Source of the DNA: Acinetobacter proteolyticus
GTDB lineage: Bacteria; Pseudomonadota; Gammaproteobacteria; Pseudomonadales; Moraxellaceae
Assembly: GCF_000367945.1 (NCBI RefSeq)
Contig: NZ_KB849179.1
Location: 1,821,355-1,885,354 of the forward strand
DNA: 64,000 bases
Reading direction: 5' to 3'
Shown here: positions 55,108 through 63,932 of the stretch, piece by piece
Numbering within the stretch: position 1 is the first letter of the stretch
Layout of the letters: each line of letters opens with the position of its first letter
Program-made: the position numbers and the translations under genes
The notes under the pieces: model-generated
The model's database searches: none
The model's input: only the letters and a program-made list of their open reading frames with translations
What the model was told of the DNA's origin: nothing

Positions 55108-55236
55108 TTATTCGTGGCAATGACGATCCCCTGTCTTGCTATTTGTATGGCAGCCTGAAGAATCAGTACCACCTGAATGAGCAAAAGCATTGGTTACCGC
55201 AAGCCCCATTAAACATACAAATATTAGTTTTTTCAT
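55108..55236 (-). CDS. Small secreted His/Cys-rich protein (YHYH-like)
   Basis: 42 residues. A signal peptide (KKLIFVCLMGLAVTNAFA) is followed by HSGGTDSSGCHTNSKTGDRH and CHE, that is, a mature chain of about 22 residues with His at both ends and two Cys-His pairs. This is the compact H-S-G-G-x-D...GCH...CH motif seen in many small periplasmic proteins. The ATG comes one base after the TetR stop, so translation is probably coupled. The shared terminator follows 4 bases after its stop. Metal binding is likely but unproven. Confidence 0.7.
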   Translation of the reverse strand: MKKLIFVCLMGLAVTNAFAHSGGTDSSGCHTNSKTGDRHCHE

Positions 55237-55237
55237 A

Positions 55238-55813
55238 TTATTCAGCTATAAATTTTATTAATTCCTCTTCACAGTTTAGCAATATTTCATCTGACAAACT
55301 CGCATTATCTGGACATGCCCGAGACAATATTACTGCCCCAACCGACGTAGATAAGATACCAATCGCTTTTTTCCGGAGCTCAGCATTTTCATCTGTAGAA
55401 TGTTTAGCAAGTCCAGCCATAATAAATTGTAGTAAATGTTCGATACCACTTTCAAACTCTTGTTTGACTTGCTCAGGTTGCCTTGCCGCATCACAGGATA
55501 AAGCGGCCAAAGTACAGCCCTGATCAGCATGATCTCGATGCTGCTTAGAAACATATAGTTGAATAAATTGTTTCAAGCTTAGCCCATCAATTTGTTTTAA
55601 AACTTGTTCAACACCATTTTTTACACTAATTTGAATCAGGTCTAGTTTAGAACTGAAATGCTTATAAAAACCGCCATGCGTGAAACCTGCGCTGGACATC
55701 AATTCAGCAATTCCAATACCATCATAACCTTTGCTTTTAAATAGCTCAGTCGCCTTAGTCACAATCTTCTCACGATTTTCTTTAACCTGAGTCTTGGTCA
55801 CTTTCATTGGCAA
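55238..55813 (-). CDS. TetR/AcrR-family transcriptional regulator
   Basis: 191 residues. The DNA-binding part is IVTKATELFKSKGYDGIGIAE followed by LMSSAGFTHGGFYKHFSSKLDL (core AGFTHGGFYKHF). The C-terminal half has TLAALSCDAARQPEQVKQ with a Cys, as in the TetR_C group linked to aldehyde or thiol-reactive compounds. It is divergent from an SDR and nitroreductase, with a palindrome in the intergenic region, and it leads the small secreted-protein gene. Confidence 0.93.
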   Translation of the reverse strand: MPMKVTKTQVKENREKIVTKATELFKSKGYDGIGIAELMSSAGFTHGGFYKHFSSKLDLIQISVKNGVEQVLKQIDGLSLKQFIQLYVSKQHRDHADQGCTLAALSCDAARQPEQVKQEFESGIEHLLQFIMAGLAKHSTDENAELRKKAIGILSTSVGAVILSRACPDNASLSDEILLNCEEELIKFIAE

Positions 55814-55878
55814 TGCTCAACATGGATAGCAATAATTCAATTATACATTGATTATGATTGACATCAAAAAAATACAGG

Positions 55879-55902
55879 TTTAGATTATAACCATAATCTA
55901 AA
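55879..55902. promoter_or_regulatory. Likely TetR operator
   Basis: TTTAGATTAT-AACC-ATAATCTAAA: 10-bp perfect arms with a 4-base centre, ending 11 bases before the SDR ATG. It lies in the 100-base divergent region, where the TetR protein would block both promoters. Confidence 0.65.
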
Positions 55903-55913
55903 GAGATATCATA

Positions 55914-56699
55914 ATGAGTATACATCCTAAAGCACTGGTGACAGGCGCCTCTTCAGGTATTGGTGCAGTCTATGCAGATCGTTTGGCAAAACGAGGATAT
56001 GATTTAATTCTAGTAGCAAGAGATCAAAGCCGATTAGAACAAATCGCGCAAAAAATCCAACAACAATATGGCGTCCAAGTTGAAGTGATGACCGTCGATT
56101 TATCTAAAAATGAAGATGTAATATCAATTGAAAACCGACTCAAATCTGATCCTCAAATTAATCTACTGGTCAATAACGCAGGAATTAGCGTTAGTGGTCA
56201 GTTTTTAGAACAGGATTTAGAACAAATTGAGAAACTGATTTCTTTAAATATCTCAGCGTTAGTCCGCTTATCTCACGCAATTCTACAAAGATTAATCCCT
56301 CAAAACACGGGTGCTATTATTAATCTTGGATCAGTGGTTGGTCTTGCCCCAGAGTTTGGTCTGACTGTCTACGGTGCAAGTAAATCATTTGTTGAATTTT
56401 TTAGTCAAAGCCTCAGCTTGGAACTCAAAGAAACCAATGTTTATATTCAGGCTGTGCTCCCCTCTGCGACAAAAACCGCAATATGGGAACGTTCAGGTGC
56501 AGATATCAGTCAAATGCCTCCAATGATGGATGTTGATCAACTTGTGGATGCAGCGTTGATTGGCTTTGATCAACGCGAAACAATAACAATCCCTGTTTTA
56601 AAAGATGAAAAATTGTGGAAAACTTATCAAGATTCACGTTTAAAACTTTTACCTAATTTTTCCTCAAGCGAAGTCGCACTTCGCTATCAATCCCAATAA
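55914..56699 (+). CDS. Short-chain dehydrogenase/reductase
   Basis: 261 residues. TGASSGIGAVYADR (cofactor motif), VNNAGISVSG, LGSVVGLAPEFGLTVYGASKSF with Ser, Tyr and Lys of the active site, and AVLPSATKT. It belongs to the DltE/YdfG-like classical SDR group. The start is 11 bases after the TetR palindrome. The nitroreductase begins 31 bases after its stop; the two form a TetR-controlled pair suited to reducing carbonyl and nitro or quinone compounds. Confidence 0.93.
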   Translation: MSIHPKALVTGASSGIGAVYADRLAKRGYDLILVARDQSRLEQIAQKIQQQYGVQVEVMTVDLSKNEDVISIENRLKSDPQINLLVNNAGISVSGQFLEQDLEQIEKLISLNISALVRLSHAILQRLIPQNTGAIINLGSVVGLAPEFGLTVYGASKSFVEFFSQSLSLELKETNVYIQAVLPSATKTAIWERSGADISQMPPMMDVDQLVDAALIGFDQRETITIPVLKDEKLWKTYQDSRLKLLPNFSSSEVALRYQSQ

Positions 56700-56730
56700 T
56701 TTTTCCAAAAAAGATTCAAGGATATCATGT

Positions 56731-57336
56731 ATGAATGTAATCGATGCAATTCAACAACGCCGTGCTATTAAACGCTTTGACCCAGACTTCAAAATCTCGG
56801 ATACAGATAAAAAGAACTTATTAAGCAGTGTTATGGAAAATGCGCCGAGTGCCTTTAACCTTCAGCACTGGCGACCTGTGTTGGTTGAGAATGTTGAATT
56901 AAGAAAGCAGATAAGAGCAATTGCCTGGGATCAGCCACAAGTTACAGAATCATCATTATTAATTGTTTTATGTGCAAAAGTCAGTACTTGGGAAGTTGAT
57001 GCAAAGCATGTATGGGATGGGGCTTCTCCAGAAGTTCAAAATATTATGGTTGGCGCAATTGACCAATATTATCGTGACCGCCCGCAAACCCAACGTGACG
57101 AAGTCATGCGTAGTGCTGGTATTTTTGCTCAAACATTGATGTTACTTGCTCAAGAACATGATTTAGACAGTTGCCCTATGGATGGTTTTGACTTTGATGC
57201 AATGGCAAAGCTCATTAACTTACCTGAAGATCATGTAGTGTGTTTAATGATTGCTGTGGGAAAATCAGCATCGCAACCTTACCCAAGAGTTGGAAAATTG
57301 CCTTATGACAACCTCATTACGATTGATTCCTTCTAG
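56731..57336 (+). CDS. Nitroreductase-family flavoprotein
   Basis: 201 residues. IQQRRAIKRFDPDF at the N-terminus is the FMN-phosphate contact, SAFNLQHWRPVLVE the second flavin block, and LDSCPMDGFDFDAMAKLINL the C-terminal substrate loop. Members use NAD(P)H to reduce nitroaromatics or quinones. It is the second gene of the SDR pair. A terminator is found about 190 bases further on. Confidence 0.93.
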   Translation: MNVIDAIQQRRAIKRFDPDFKISDTDKKNLLSSVMENAPSAFNLQHWRPVLVENVELRKQIRAIAWDQPQVTESSLLIVLCAKVSTWEVDAKHVWDGASPEVQNIMVGAIDQYYRDRPQTQRDEVMRSAGIFAQTLMLLAQEHDLDSCPMDGFDFDAMAKLINLPEDHVVCLMIAVGKSASQPYPRVGKLPYDNLITIDSF

Positions 57337-57527
57337 TCTGTTTTAATGATCTTTAGATATCACTCTGTCTGCAGATTGATCAGATGGTATTGTCAATAAA
57401 CTCAAATTCTAGTGGATTTGGGTTTATTCCTTCTTCAAGATATACATACTAAAAGGCAAAATTTCCAATTCTGCGCCTTAAAAAGCAAAAATTAAGTCAG
57501 ATCATAGTGGACAAACAGATAAACAAA

Positions 57528-57562
57528 AACCCCTTTAAATATTGAAATTAAAGGAGTTTTTT
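57528..57562 (+). terminator. Terminator after the nitroreductase gene
   Basis: AACCCCTTTAA / TTAAAGGAGTT with one mismatch, 9-base loop and six T at the end. Confidence 0.7.
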
Positions 57563-57659
57563 ACCAGACAGAACAATCCAGAATCATATTTTGGTGGAAA
57601 TGGCGTCTGTTGAATAAAATCAATAACCAACTGTTTTATTTCAATTTTATTTTTACAAA

Positions 57660-57904
57660 ACTCAAATTCACCCAATCTTGTCCCTTTGGCTTTCTGAGTA
57701 TCCTGAACATGGGGAAAGTCGAGGGTGCCTCAATTATGCTCTGATCTTCTTTCATCTATATAGAGCTACTCAACAATATCAATTCTATCATAAAGTGAAC
57801 ATTCCCCCCCTGTCGTGATACATAATCTTAAGCTTTCTGATAAAAACCTGCCGCTTTGCTTTGCTCGTTAATATGTTTTGCCGAAGTAATGGCATCATTA
57901 TTGA
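57660..57904 (-). pseudogene. Decayed copy A of an unknown gene
   Basis: Directly after the azoreductase remnant, the frame reads AKHINEQSKAAGFYQKA, then a stop, then DYVSRQG, and breaks up further on. A second decayed copy with the same order of residues is at 63660-63900. I do not recognise the family. Several stops and shifts show it is not functional. Confidence 0.45.
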
Positions 57905-58320
57905 TTATTGGCAGAAATTAACCAGCTGAGAATCAATACGTTCAAACCCTTCCGTTAACACATCACTTTCTGGACAAAGTGCAGTTCCCTGAGCTCTAGC
58001 GATATAGAAGTTGTCAAAACCCATAATATTAGTAAACATCTCTCTTAAATACATTTGGCTAAATTCTAGGTGAGTATAACGTTCATTTTCCACATAGATG
58101 CCCCCACTGGATTGTAATAGAAAGATCTTGGTCATCCGTCATCAAGCCAATGGAACCATTTTCAGTGTATCGAAAAGTTTCCCGAGCTATTAAAATATTA
58201 TCCATATAATCTTTTCATTTTGCAGTGATATTAAAATTGTGCATAGGCATTGCAATTACAATACAGTGATGAGCCTTAAACTGTACTAAAATTTGTGTAG
58301 TGCTTTTCCCTCTTAGAGTG
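57905..58320 (-). pseudogene. Decayed FMN-dependent NADH-azoreductase gene
   Basis: From about 58300: LVQFKAHHCIVIAMPMHNFN, then a TGA, then ARETFRYTENGSIGLMT, a frameshift, and from 58135 TKIFLLQSSGGIYVEN and YLREMFTNIMGF. These are in order the blocks of AzoR (P-M-x-N-F, FRYTENG.GL, SGGIY, YL). The N-terminal FMN motif is missing. It is an inactivated remnant of a flavodoxin-fold quinone/azo-dye reductase. Confidence 0.7.
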
Positions 58321-58497
58321 AGTTGTAATCGTAAGCGTGACAATAGCTCATATATAAGTGCTATTTAAAGTTATTGATGAACTGGCTGTGACAAGTTATA
58401 GCTCAAGGAAAATGACCCAAAGCTCTCTTTTAACTCAATATCAGTCCATTTTCCTTAGACGGTTTAATTTACTTTAAATTATCTTAATTTTAGCAAT

Positions 58498-59106
58498 CTA
58501 TTTTTGATGTAAGCTATGGATCAACCCACCTTCAATAAAGTTCTTCAAATATTTCCCTATTTCTTTGCGATCTTTGATTTTTGTCGGCCAGAAATTCTCG
58601 ATCCCAACATCACTGACAATATTGATAAGCGTATTAAAAGTGAATAAGATTTTTAAGGAAATTTCGTCTGGATTGGCTTGTGGTAAGGCCTTACAAATCA
58701 GATCTACAGCAATAATTGAAGCAGGTCCTACCTTTTTGGATACCCAAATACGTCCTTCATCGCCAGCACTAATCACTTTTGAAAAGAACTTTAATTTCAT
58801 GACACCATTTTCTTCTAAAAGCATTTTAATCATTGGCGTCATTAAAGCATCGATAACCTCGCTAACTTGTACAGTATCCTCATCAATTTGTTGAATAAGG
58901 TATTCAACTTCATGAACATAAGAGTCAAGAATATGATCAAGTGCAGCCTCAACAAGACCAGACTTTGATTTAAAGTGATAGTACAGTGCAGATTTATTAG
59001 AAACTTTTGCCATTTCATTAATTTTTTGTACAGACAGACTCTCGATATTATTTTCAGAATAGAGTTGGATAGCTGCTTTAATTAACTTAAGTTTAGTTGA
59101 GTTCAT
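58498..59106 (-). CDS. TetR/AcrR-family transcriptional regulator
   Basis: About 202 residues from ATG 59106, where the TetR domain begins (STKLKLIKAAIQLYSENN, then INEMAKVSNKSALYYHFKSK). The frame is open for 12 more codons, with no better ribosome site. The C-terminal domain is helical with no known ligand. It lies 67 bases behind the lipoprotein gene at 59174-60559 and reads the same way, so the two probably share a transcript. Confidence 0.9.
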   Translation of the reverse strand: MNSTKLKLIKAAIQLYSENNIESLSVQKINEMAKVSNKSALYYHFKSKSGLVEAALDHILDSYVHEVEYLIQQIDEDTVQVSEVIDALMTPMIKMLLEENGVMKLKFFSKVISAGDEGRIWVSKKVGPASIIAVDLICKALPQANPDEISLKILFTFNTLINIVSDVGIENFWPTKIKDRKEIGKYLKNFIEGGLIHSLHQK

Positions 59107-59173
59107 ATTTACAACACATAAAAAATTAAAGTTAGAAGCCAATCCTATAACTGGCTTCTAACTTGCTCACTGT

Positions 59174-60559
59174 TTAATTTAGAGTTTGACAGCCTAATGC
59201 TTCAACATCTTCTTTTGAAGTATAGGTTATGTCTGGTAAATAATCACCCATAATAGACTTTTCATCCCCCCAAACTTTTGTATTCTGAATTGCTTGATCA
59301 AAGTGAGGATAAGGTAGAAGGTTTCTCATGATAAGGAAGCCTAAATCAGTATGACCCTTCTCTTCAGCATCAGCCCCGGTGTAGCCATCGCCACGCTCAC
59401 TCAATGGCAGGTAAGAAATACCACATTCATCTTTTGCATTTGCAGGTCGATCTTCTGGTCTGGATACAACAATGGTGTAATACCCATCTTTATCCTTATG
59501 TTTAATCTGCTCATCATATATACAGAAGTTTGTAGCTGTGCTGATCAACTCATTGGTACAAATAGATAGATAGCGCAGATCACCTTTAGCCAGAATAGGT
59601 TCATTATTAGTAGTAGGAGCAATTTGAGGAAGCTTACCTTTAAGTACAACAACCTTACCTAATTTTCGGCTAATCACCGAATAGGTATATTCATTGTCAG
59701 GTGTTGCCCATTGATTTACCTTGCGCTCAGTTTTAAAGCCCTCACATTGATCAATCTTGTATTTATAGATACAACTAATATTTGCAGGGCCATTATACGC
59801 CGTATACCATGTTGGTACTTGCTGGGCTGGGAAACCGACATAAGGTTGTTTATTGTACAAAGCCAATGAGGTTTCAAGTGGCACCGATAAAACTTTATCC
59901 AAGGCTTTTTTCTTGACCTTTAAGACGTTACATACCTCAGATCCTGTTTTTGTTTCACCATTGGCTAACTGCACCTTAAATCGTGGGAATGACACCCCTG
60001 CTTTGGCATTAAAGCCTTTATTTGGAACATATATACGATAAATCAATGCAACGTCATTTGTATCTGTTTTTGGGGCATACAAAGTATTTTCTTGAGGAGT
60101 GGCAGGCAGATCACCTAAAACCAGTTCTGCTTTATATCCACGATCCTTACTGAGACGATTATTACCCGGAATAAAAGGATTAACCGATCCAGCATTTGGC
60201 TTAATCTGGGCATCTAGCAAAGAGTTAACACGCTCACCTTTGGATGTATAACTGACAAGTGAAGTATGACGGGCATATGGATAGTCACCTTCAATTAAGA
60301 TTTTTGCTCCTTCAGGTACCGTAAACTCACTTGACCAATAAGTTACATTAGAGTCAGGAAAGGCATAATTCATTGGATTGGCCCCTCCTGTTCCATCTTG
60401 GCTTGTTGCTGAATCTTGCCACATACAATCTGTTAATTCTGCTTTCGGATTCTCAACCACAGTTTTCGAACCATCTGAATTATCATTACATGCTGATAAG
60501 GCAAAGCCACTCATCACCGTGAACAGCAGTATATTCAATTTTTTTGTTTTTAAAATCAT
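59174..60559 (-). CDS. Large lipoprotein of unknown function, paralogue 1
   Basis: 461 residues. Lipoprotein signal ends LSACN, so the protein is probably anchored in a membrane facing the periplasm or outside. The mature part is mostly beta, with TYWSSEFTVPEGAKILIEGDYPYARHTSL (cited as EGDYPYARHTS), ALIYRIYVPNKGFN, about eight conserved cysteines and RNLLPYPHFDQAIQNTKVWGDE near the end. The protein at 62126-63568 shares all these blocks. I do not recognise the family. A TetR gene follows it; an AraC gene stands divergently upstream across a 519-base gap. Confidence 0.85.
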   Translation of the reverse strand: MILKTKKLNILLFTVMSGFALSACNDNSDGSKTVVENPKAELTDCMWQDSATSQDGTGGANPMNYAFPDSNVTYWSSEFTVPEGAKILIEGDYPYARHTSLVSYTSKGERVNSLLDAQIKPNAGSVNPFIPGNNRLSKDRGYKAELVLGDLPATPQENTLYAPKTDTNDVALIYRIYVPNKGFNAKAGVSFPRFKVQLANGETKTGSEVCNVLKVKKKALDKVLSVPLETSLALYNKQPYVGFPAQQVPTWYTAYNGPANISCIYKYKIDQCEGFKTERKVNQWATPDNEYTYSVISRKLGKVVVLKGKLPQIAPTTNNEPILAKGDLRYLSICTNELISTATNFCIYDEQIKHKDKDGYYTIVVSRPEDRPANAKDECGISYLPLSERGDGYTGADAEEKGHTDLGFLIMRNLLPYPHFDQAIQNTKVWGDEKSIMGDYLPDITYTSKEDVEALGCQTLN

Positions 60560-61078
60560 CCCTTATTTCCTCTTTTTCCTTAAATTCAGAAATTAATCCA
60601 AATGGACTAATTGATGTTAATTAAAAAATATACAAAGGTCAATCATTATGAAAAAAGCATTTTTTTAAGAAAAACTGGAATTTAAAAGGAATTCAGAATT
60701 TTAGTAAGTTCTCATTTTCAGTGGTTGCTCTGCTTCTTTGTTGAGATTATGAAAACCCATCAATCACTGACTTTGCCAAGATACCTCTGGATTAAGAGCC
60801 GAATTTATCCTTATAAAAATTCTCAAATATAATCCATCCCTATTTCTAACCTCCACTTAAAGCTTATTTTGTAGGTCCTTTCACACTATGATGATAAAAA
60901 AACATCCCTATAAAACGTTGCTGCTCTACTCATCAACCCGAATGCTAAGCCAAATATTAAAATCAAATAAGTCATTGATATAAATTATTTTTATTTAATT
61001 TAAATTATTTTTATTGGGATCTGTTTTTTGTATTGATTAATAGATAATCTATTACTTTCACAAATACATATTCTAAAT
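60560..61078. other. Intergenic region between lipoprotein 1 and the AraC gene
   Basis: 519 AT-rich bases between divergent genes. I see no credible coding sequence, hairpin or known regulatory site. It should hold both promoters. Confidence 0.55.
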
Positions 61079-62110
61079 ATGAAAAAAGGATTTAGTGTTC
61101 ATAAGTACGTCGTTTCAAATAATAGAAAAGGATTCTATTTATGGACAATTAAAAGTGGCAAGCATGAGCTATTCGAATCAATTTCAAAAGAATGGGCCTC
61201 ACTGGACAGTTTTCCTGGTGATCGTATTCCACTAGAGATAGTAAGCAATGAAATAAATAAAATGGCCACTTTAGCCAATGAGCCCAATTTAGGCCTAGAA
61301 GTTATCGCAAGTGGGGACGTTACACAGTCACCATTATATAAAATTATGAGTATCTCACTCGGGCCAATTTTGAATAGGAACATTAGCTTACCTTTTATTT
61401 TTATTATCCGTTTAGTCGTACACTATTTCAAAATATTGACAGAAGTTGTCTCAATTGAGTTGCAAGAAAATCAAGATAAAATCAGTCTTATATTTAAGCC
61501 CAATTTACCTGAAATCTTTAGTTATCATCAAATTGAAGGCGCCATGTTCGGCGTAGCGAGACTTATAGCCAAATTGCAAAAATATTGGCCTCATCAAATT
61601 GAGTTCCAACACAAACCTCAACCTGTCAATTTAAATATCTATCTCAAAACCTTTAGAGGATATCCACTATTTGAAAAACAGGATAATAAACTCATTTACA
61701 ATGCGACTGCTTATACTGCTATGAATGTATCCATATTTATCAACCCTTTTATAAACTCTATAGAAAATCAGTTTCCTGAAGTTTCCTACAAGGAAAAAAT
61801 CAGTTTAATTCTGTGTACGACACTGGGTGTGCTTACGCCTAATATTAAACATATAGCCATGTCCATGAATCTTAGTGTCAAGACACTTCAAAGAAGATTG
61901 AAGGATGAAGATACGAGCTTTAATGAAATTCTTTTGGAAGAAAGAAAAAAAAGAGTAATTGAATATCTAAAGACTCAGCAATTTACTTCTCAACACATGA
62001 GTACACTACTAGGTTATAAAGCTAAAAGTCAGTTCCTAAAAGCTTTCCAGACTTGGTTTGGTATGACTCCAAAAGAATACAAGACGAGATTTTTAAATCC
62101 CGTCTTGTAA
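61079..62110 (+). CDS. AraC-family transcriptional regulator
   Basis: 343 residues. An N-terminal sensor without the classic L-T-x-H-G motif is followed by two helix-turn-helix units: IKHIAMSMNLSVKTLQRRLK and LLGYKAKSQFLKAFQTWFGMTPKEY (core SQFLKAFQTWFGMTPKEY). It is of the OruR/VirS length class. It lies between the two paralogous lipoprotein genes, divergent from one and convergent with the other, and probably regulates at least the first. The end of the gene forms a terminator-like hairpin. Confidence 0.9.
   Translation: MKKGFSVHKYVVSNNRKGFYLWTIKSGKHELFESISKEWASLDSFPGDRIPLEIVSNEINKMATLANEPNLGLEVIASGDVTQSPLYKIMSISLGPILNRNISLPFIFIIRLVVHYFKILTEVVSIELQENQDKISLIFKPNLPEIFSYHQIEGAMFGVARLIAKLQKYWPHQIEFQHKPQPVNLNIYLKTFRGYPLFEKQDNKLIYNATAYTAMNVSIFINPFINSIENQFPEVSYKEKISLILCTTLGVLTPNIKHIAMSMNLSVKTLQRRLKDEDTSFNEILLEERKKRVIEYLKTQQFTSQHMSTLLGYKAKSQFLKAFQTWFGMTPKEYKTRFLNPVL
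62079..62108. terminator. Hairpin at the 3' end of the AraC gene
   Basis: ACAAGACGAGATTT / AAATCCCGTCTTGT, 14-base arms with one mismatch and a 2-base loop, covering the last codons. It lies between convergent genes and may terminate both. Confidence 0.55.
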
Positions 62111-62125
62111 TATATCCTTCTATCT

Positions 62126-63568
62126 CTAGAAGTTTAACTTTTGGTAAGCATTACACCCTAAAGCTTCGAACTCGGCTTTTGTATAGTAGCGAGCTTGTGG
62201 CAAGTATTCGCCCATTACAGCACTTTCATCACCAGGAGTTTTGGTATTTTGAATCGCATTTTGGAAATTGCTTGCAGGCAACATATTACGGATAATAATC
62301 CTTGCGTCATTTTTATTATCTTGACGTCCCTCAGCAAGTGAGAACCCATCTCCATTTTCAGGCCATTTTAAGAAGTCAACACCACACTCTTTTGTTGCAT
62401 TACTTGGACGGTCACTCTCTAAACCAGTCACAATTGTGTATTTCCCATCAGGATTAATCGACGTATTTTCATCGAATAAACAATCTGTCACTTTCTGTGA
62501 GTAGTATTCATTTTGACATATTGACCAGTAACGAAGCTGTGCGTTCTTACTATCCAAAAGATCTTCCCCATCCCATGTTTTTGGCACTTTAGGAATTTTT
62601 CCTCGAATCACAACAATGGGCTTGATACTACGATCCAAGAAAGTGGATATATACTGATTGTCTAAATTTGCATAGTAAGCCACACTACGAACAGGATTGG
62701 TATCGCATATTCCATAGAACTCACATTGAAGTGTAAAGGCACTTGTATAACTTGCCCGCCACACAGGAATTTCTTTAGCCGGATTATTTTGTCGAGCTTT
62801 AGCATAAGTCTCTGCTGGAATAACAGGGATACTCAGTATTTTATTTTCACTATTTAATGCTTTACATGCTTCTTGTCCTGTTAAGACTTGTCCTTGTCTT
62901 GTTGTAAGTTCTACTTTTGGTAATTTAACTCCACCAAGTTGATTCTTACCTTTATTTGGCACATACACACGATATAACAATACTGCTGCAGCGCCATCTT
63001 TTGCATAATCATACATGGTATTAGCTGGTCGGCCTTGTACAGCCTCACCCGCAGCAATATTTAACGTATATGAGCGATTTGGGTTATTTCTGACATTGCC
63101 ATCAACAAAAGGATTTATTCCGTTTGCATCTGGAATAATACTGCTATCACTAATCGCATCTGCTGGGGATGTATCGGATTTATAACTATTAATTGACATA
63201 TATCGAGCATAAGGGAAATCACCTTTTAATCTAAGTACAGCCCCTTCTGGTAAGGTATATTTTGCACTCCAATAGGTACTGCCAGTGTCTGGAAAGGCAA
63301 AGTTCGTAGCTGGATTTTCTCTTACATAGGGCCCCTGCCAAAAACAATCACTGGTTTCAACTGGTGGCGTGATAGTTACCATGTCATCATTAGAGTTATC
63401 TCCACATGCTGATAGACCAACCGTAATTAAACAAAGGCTTGCGATAAAATTAAATGCCTTATACATATGTCCTCCTAACATTTCATTATTGGCATGTCCT
63501 TCACTATAAATAATCTTTTTTTGAAGATAAGAGGTTGTAGCTGACATTTTGCAGGTAAAAGGTCGCAT
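62126..63568 (-). CDS. Large lipoprotein of unknown function, paralogue 2
   Basis: 480 residues from the outermost ATG; the true start is probably the internal ATG 32 codons in (MYKAFNFIASLCLI), which has AGGAGGACAT upstream and gives a normal lipoprotein signal ending LSACG. The mature part parallels paralogue 1: DCFWQGPYVREN, GDFPYARYMSINSYKS, LLYRVYVPNKGKN, RPSNATKECGVDFL and RNMLPASNFQNAIQNTKTPGDE. Cysteines are conserved between the two. Function unknown. It is convergent with the AraC gene. Confidence 0.85.
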   Translation of the reverse strand: MRPFTCKMSATTSYLQKKIIYSEGHANNEMLGGHMYKAFNFIASLCLITVGLSACGDNSNDDMVTITPPVETSDCFWQGPYVRENPATNFAFPDTGSTYWSAKYTLPEGAVLRLKGDFPYARYMSINSYKSDTSPADAISDSSIIPDANGINPFVDGNVRNNPNRSYTLNIAAGEAVQGRPANTMYDYAKDGAAAVLLYRVYVPNKGKNQLGGVKLPKVELTTRQGQVLTGQEACKALNSENKILSIPVIPAETYAKARQNNPAKEIPVWRASYTSAFTLQCEFYGICDTNPVRSVAYYANLDNQYISTFLDRSIKPIVVIRGKIPKVPKTWDGEDLLDSKNAQLRYWSICQNEYYSQKVTDCLFDENTSINPDGKYTIVTGLESDRPSNATKECGVDFLKWPENGDGFSLAEGRQDNKNDARIIIRNMLPASNFQNAIQNTKTPGDESAVMGEYLPQARYYTKAEFEALGCNAYQKLNF

Positions 63569-63659
63569 TTAGCGACAAAATAATCTTTTTGGATTAATTT
63601 TTTTAAAATTAAGTGTTATTTAAGAACGATTACACGCCATTTTCATCTCTCAATTTCAA

Positions 63660-63900
63660 AGCGTGAACCAACTAATGCAATCCTTTTTGAATATGTTGCA
63701 CATGAGTTAAATCAGAGATTTGTTGATGCGAATTTGATTTTGATTCATCTGTGTAAAACTCTTCAACAATATCCAGCCCCTTTCTCCCATCTCAAAGCTG
63801 GCATTGCCATAGCCTTGTCGAGCTACATGATCAAAAGCTTCCTAATAAAACCCTATGGCTTTGCTCTACTCATCTATTTGTTTGGGAGATGATTAAAGAT
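63660..63900 (-). pseudogene. Decayed copy B of an unknown gene
   Basis: Residues in order: IDE-stop-SKAIGFY-stop-EAFDHVARQGYGNASFEMG, a one-base shift, then GLDIVEEFYTDES and a C-terminus HVQHIQKGLH. Both stops are TAG where copy A (57660-57904) has CAA or CAG, so two C-to-T changes account for them. No family recognised. Confidence 0.45.
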
Positions 63901-63932
63901 TATGCAAAATGGATGCATGGCGATAAAAATAA

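Noticed and set aside
55062..55523. Plus-strand open frame of 153 codons after chrA
   Set aside because: It lies antisense to the TetR gene and the small secreted-protein gene, both of which have family features; the translated sequence has none.
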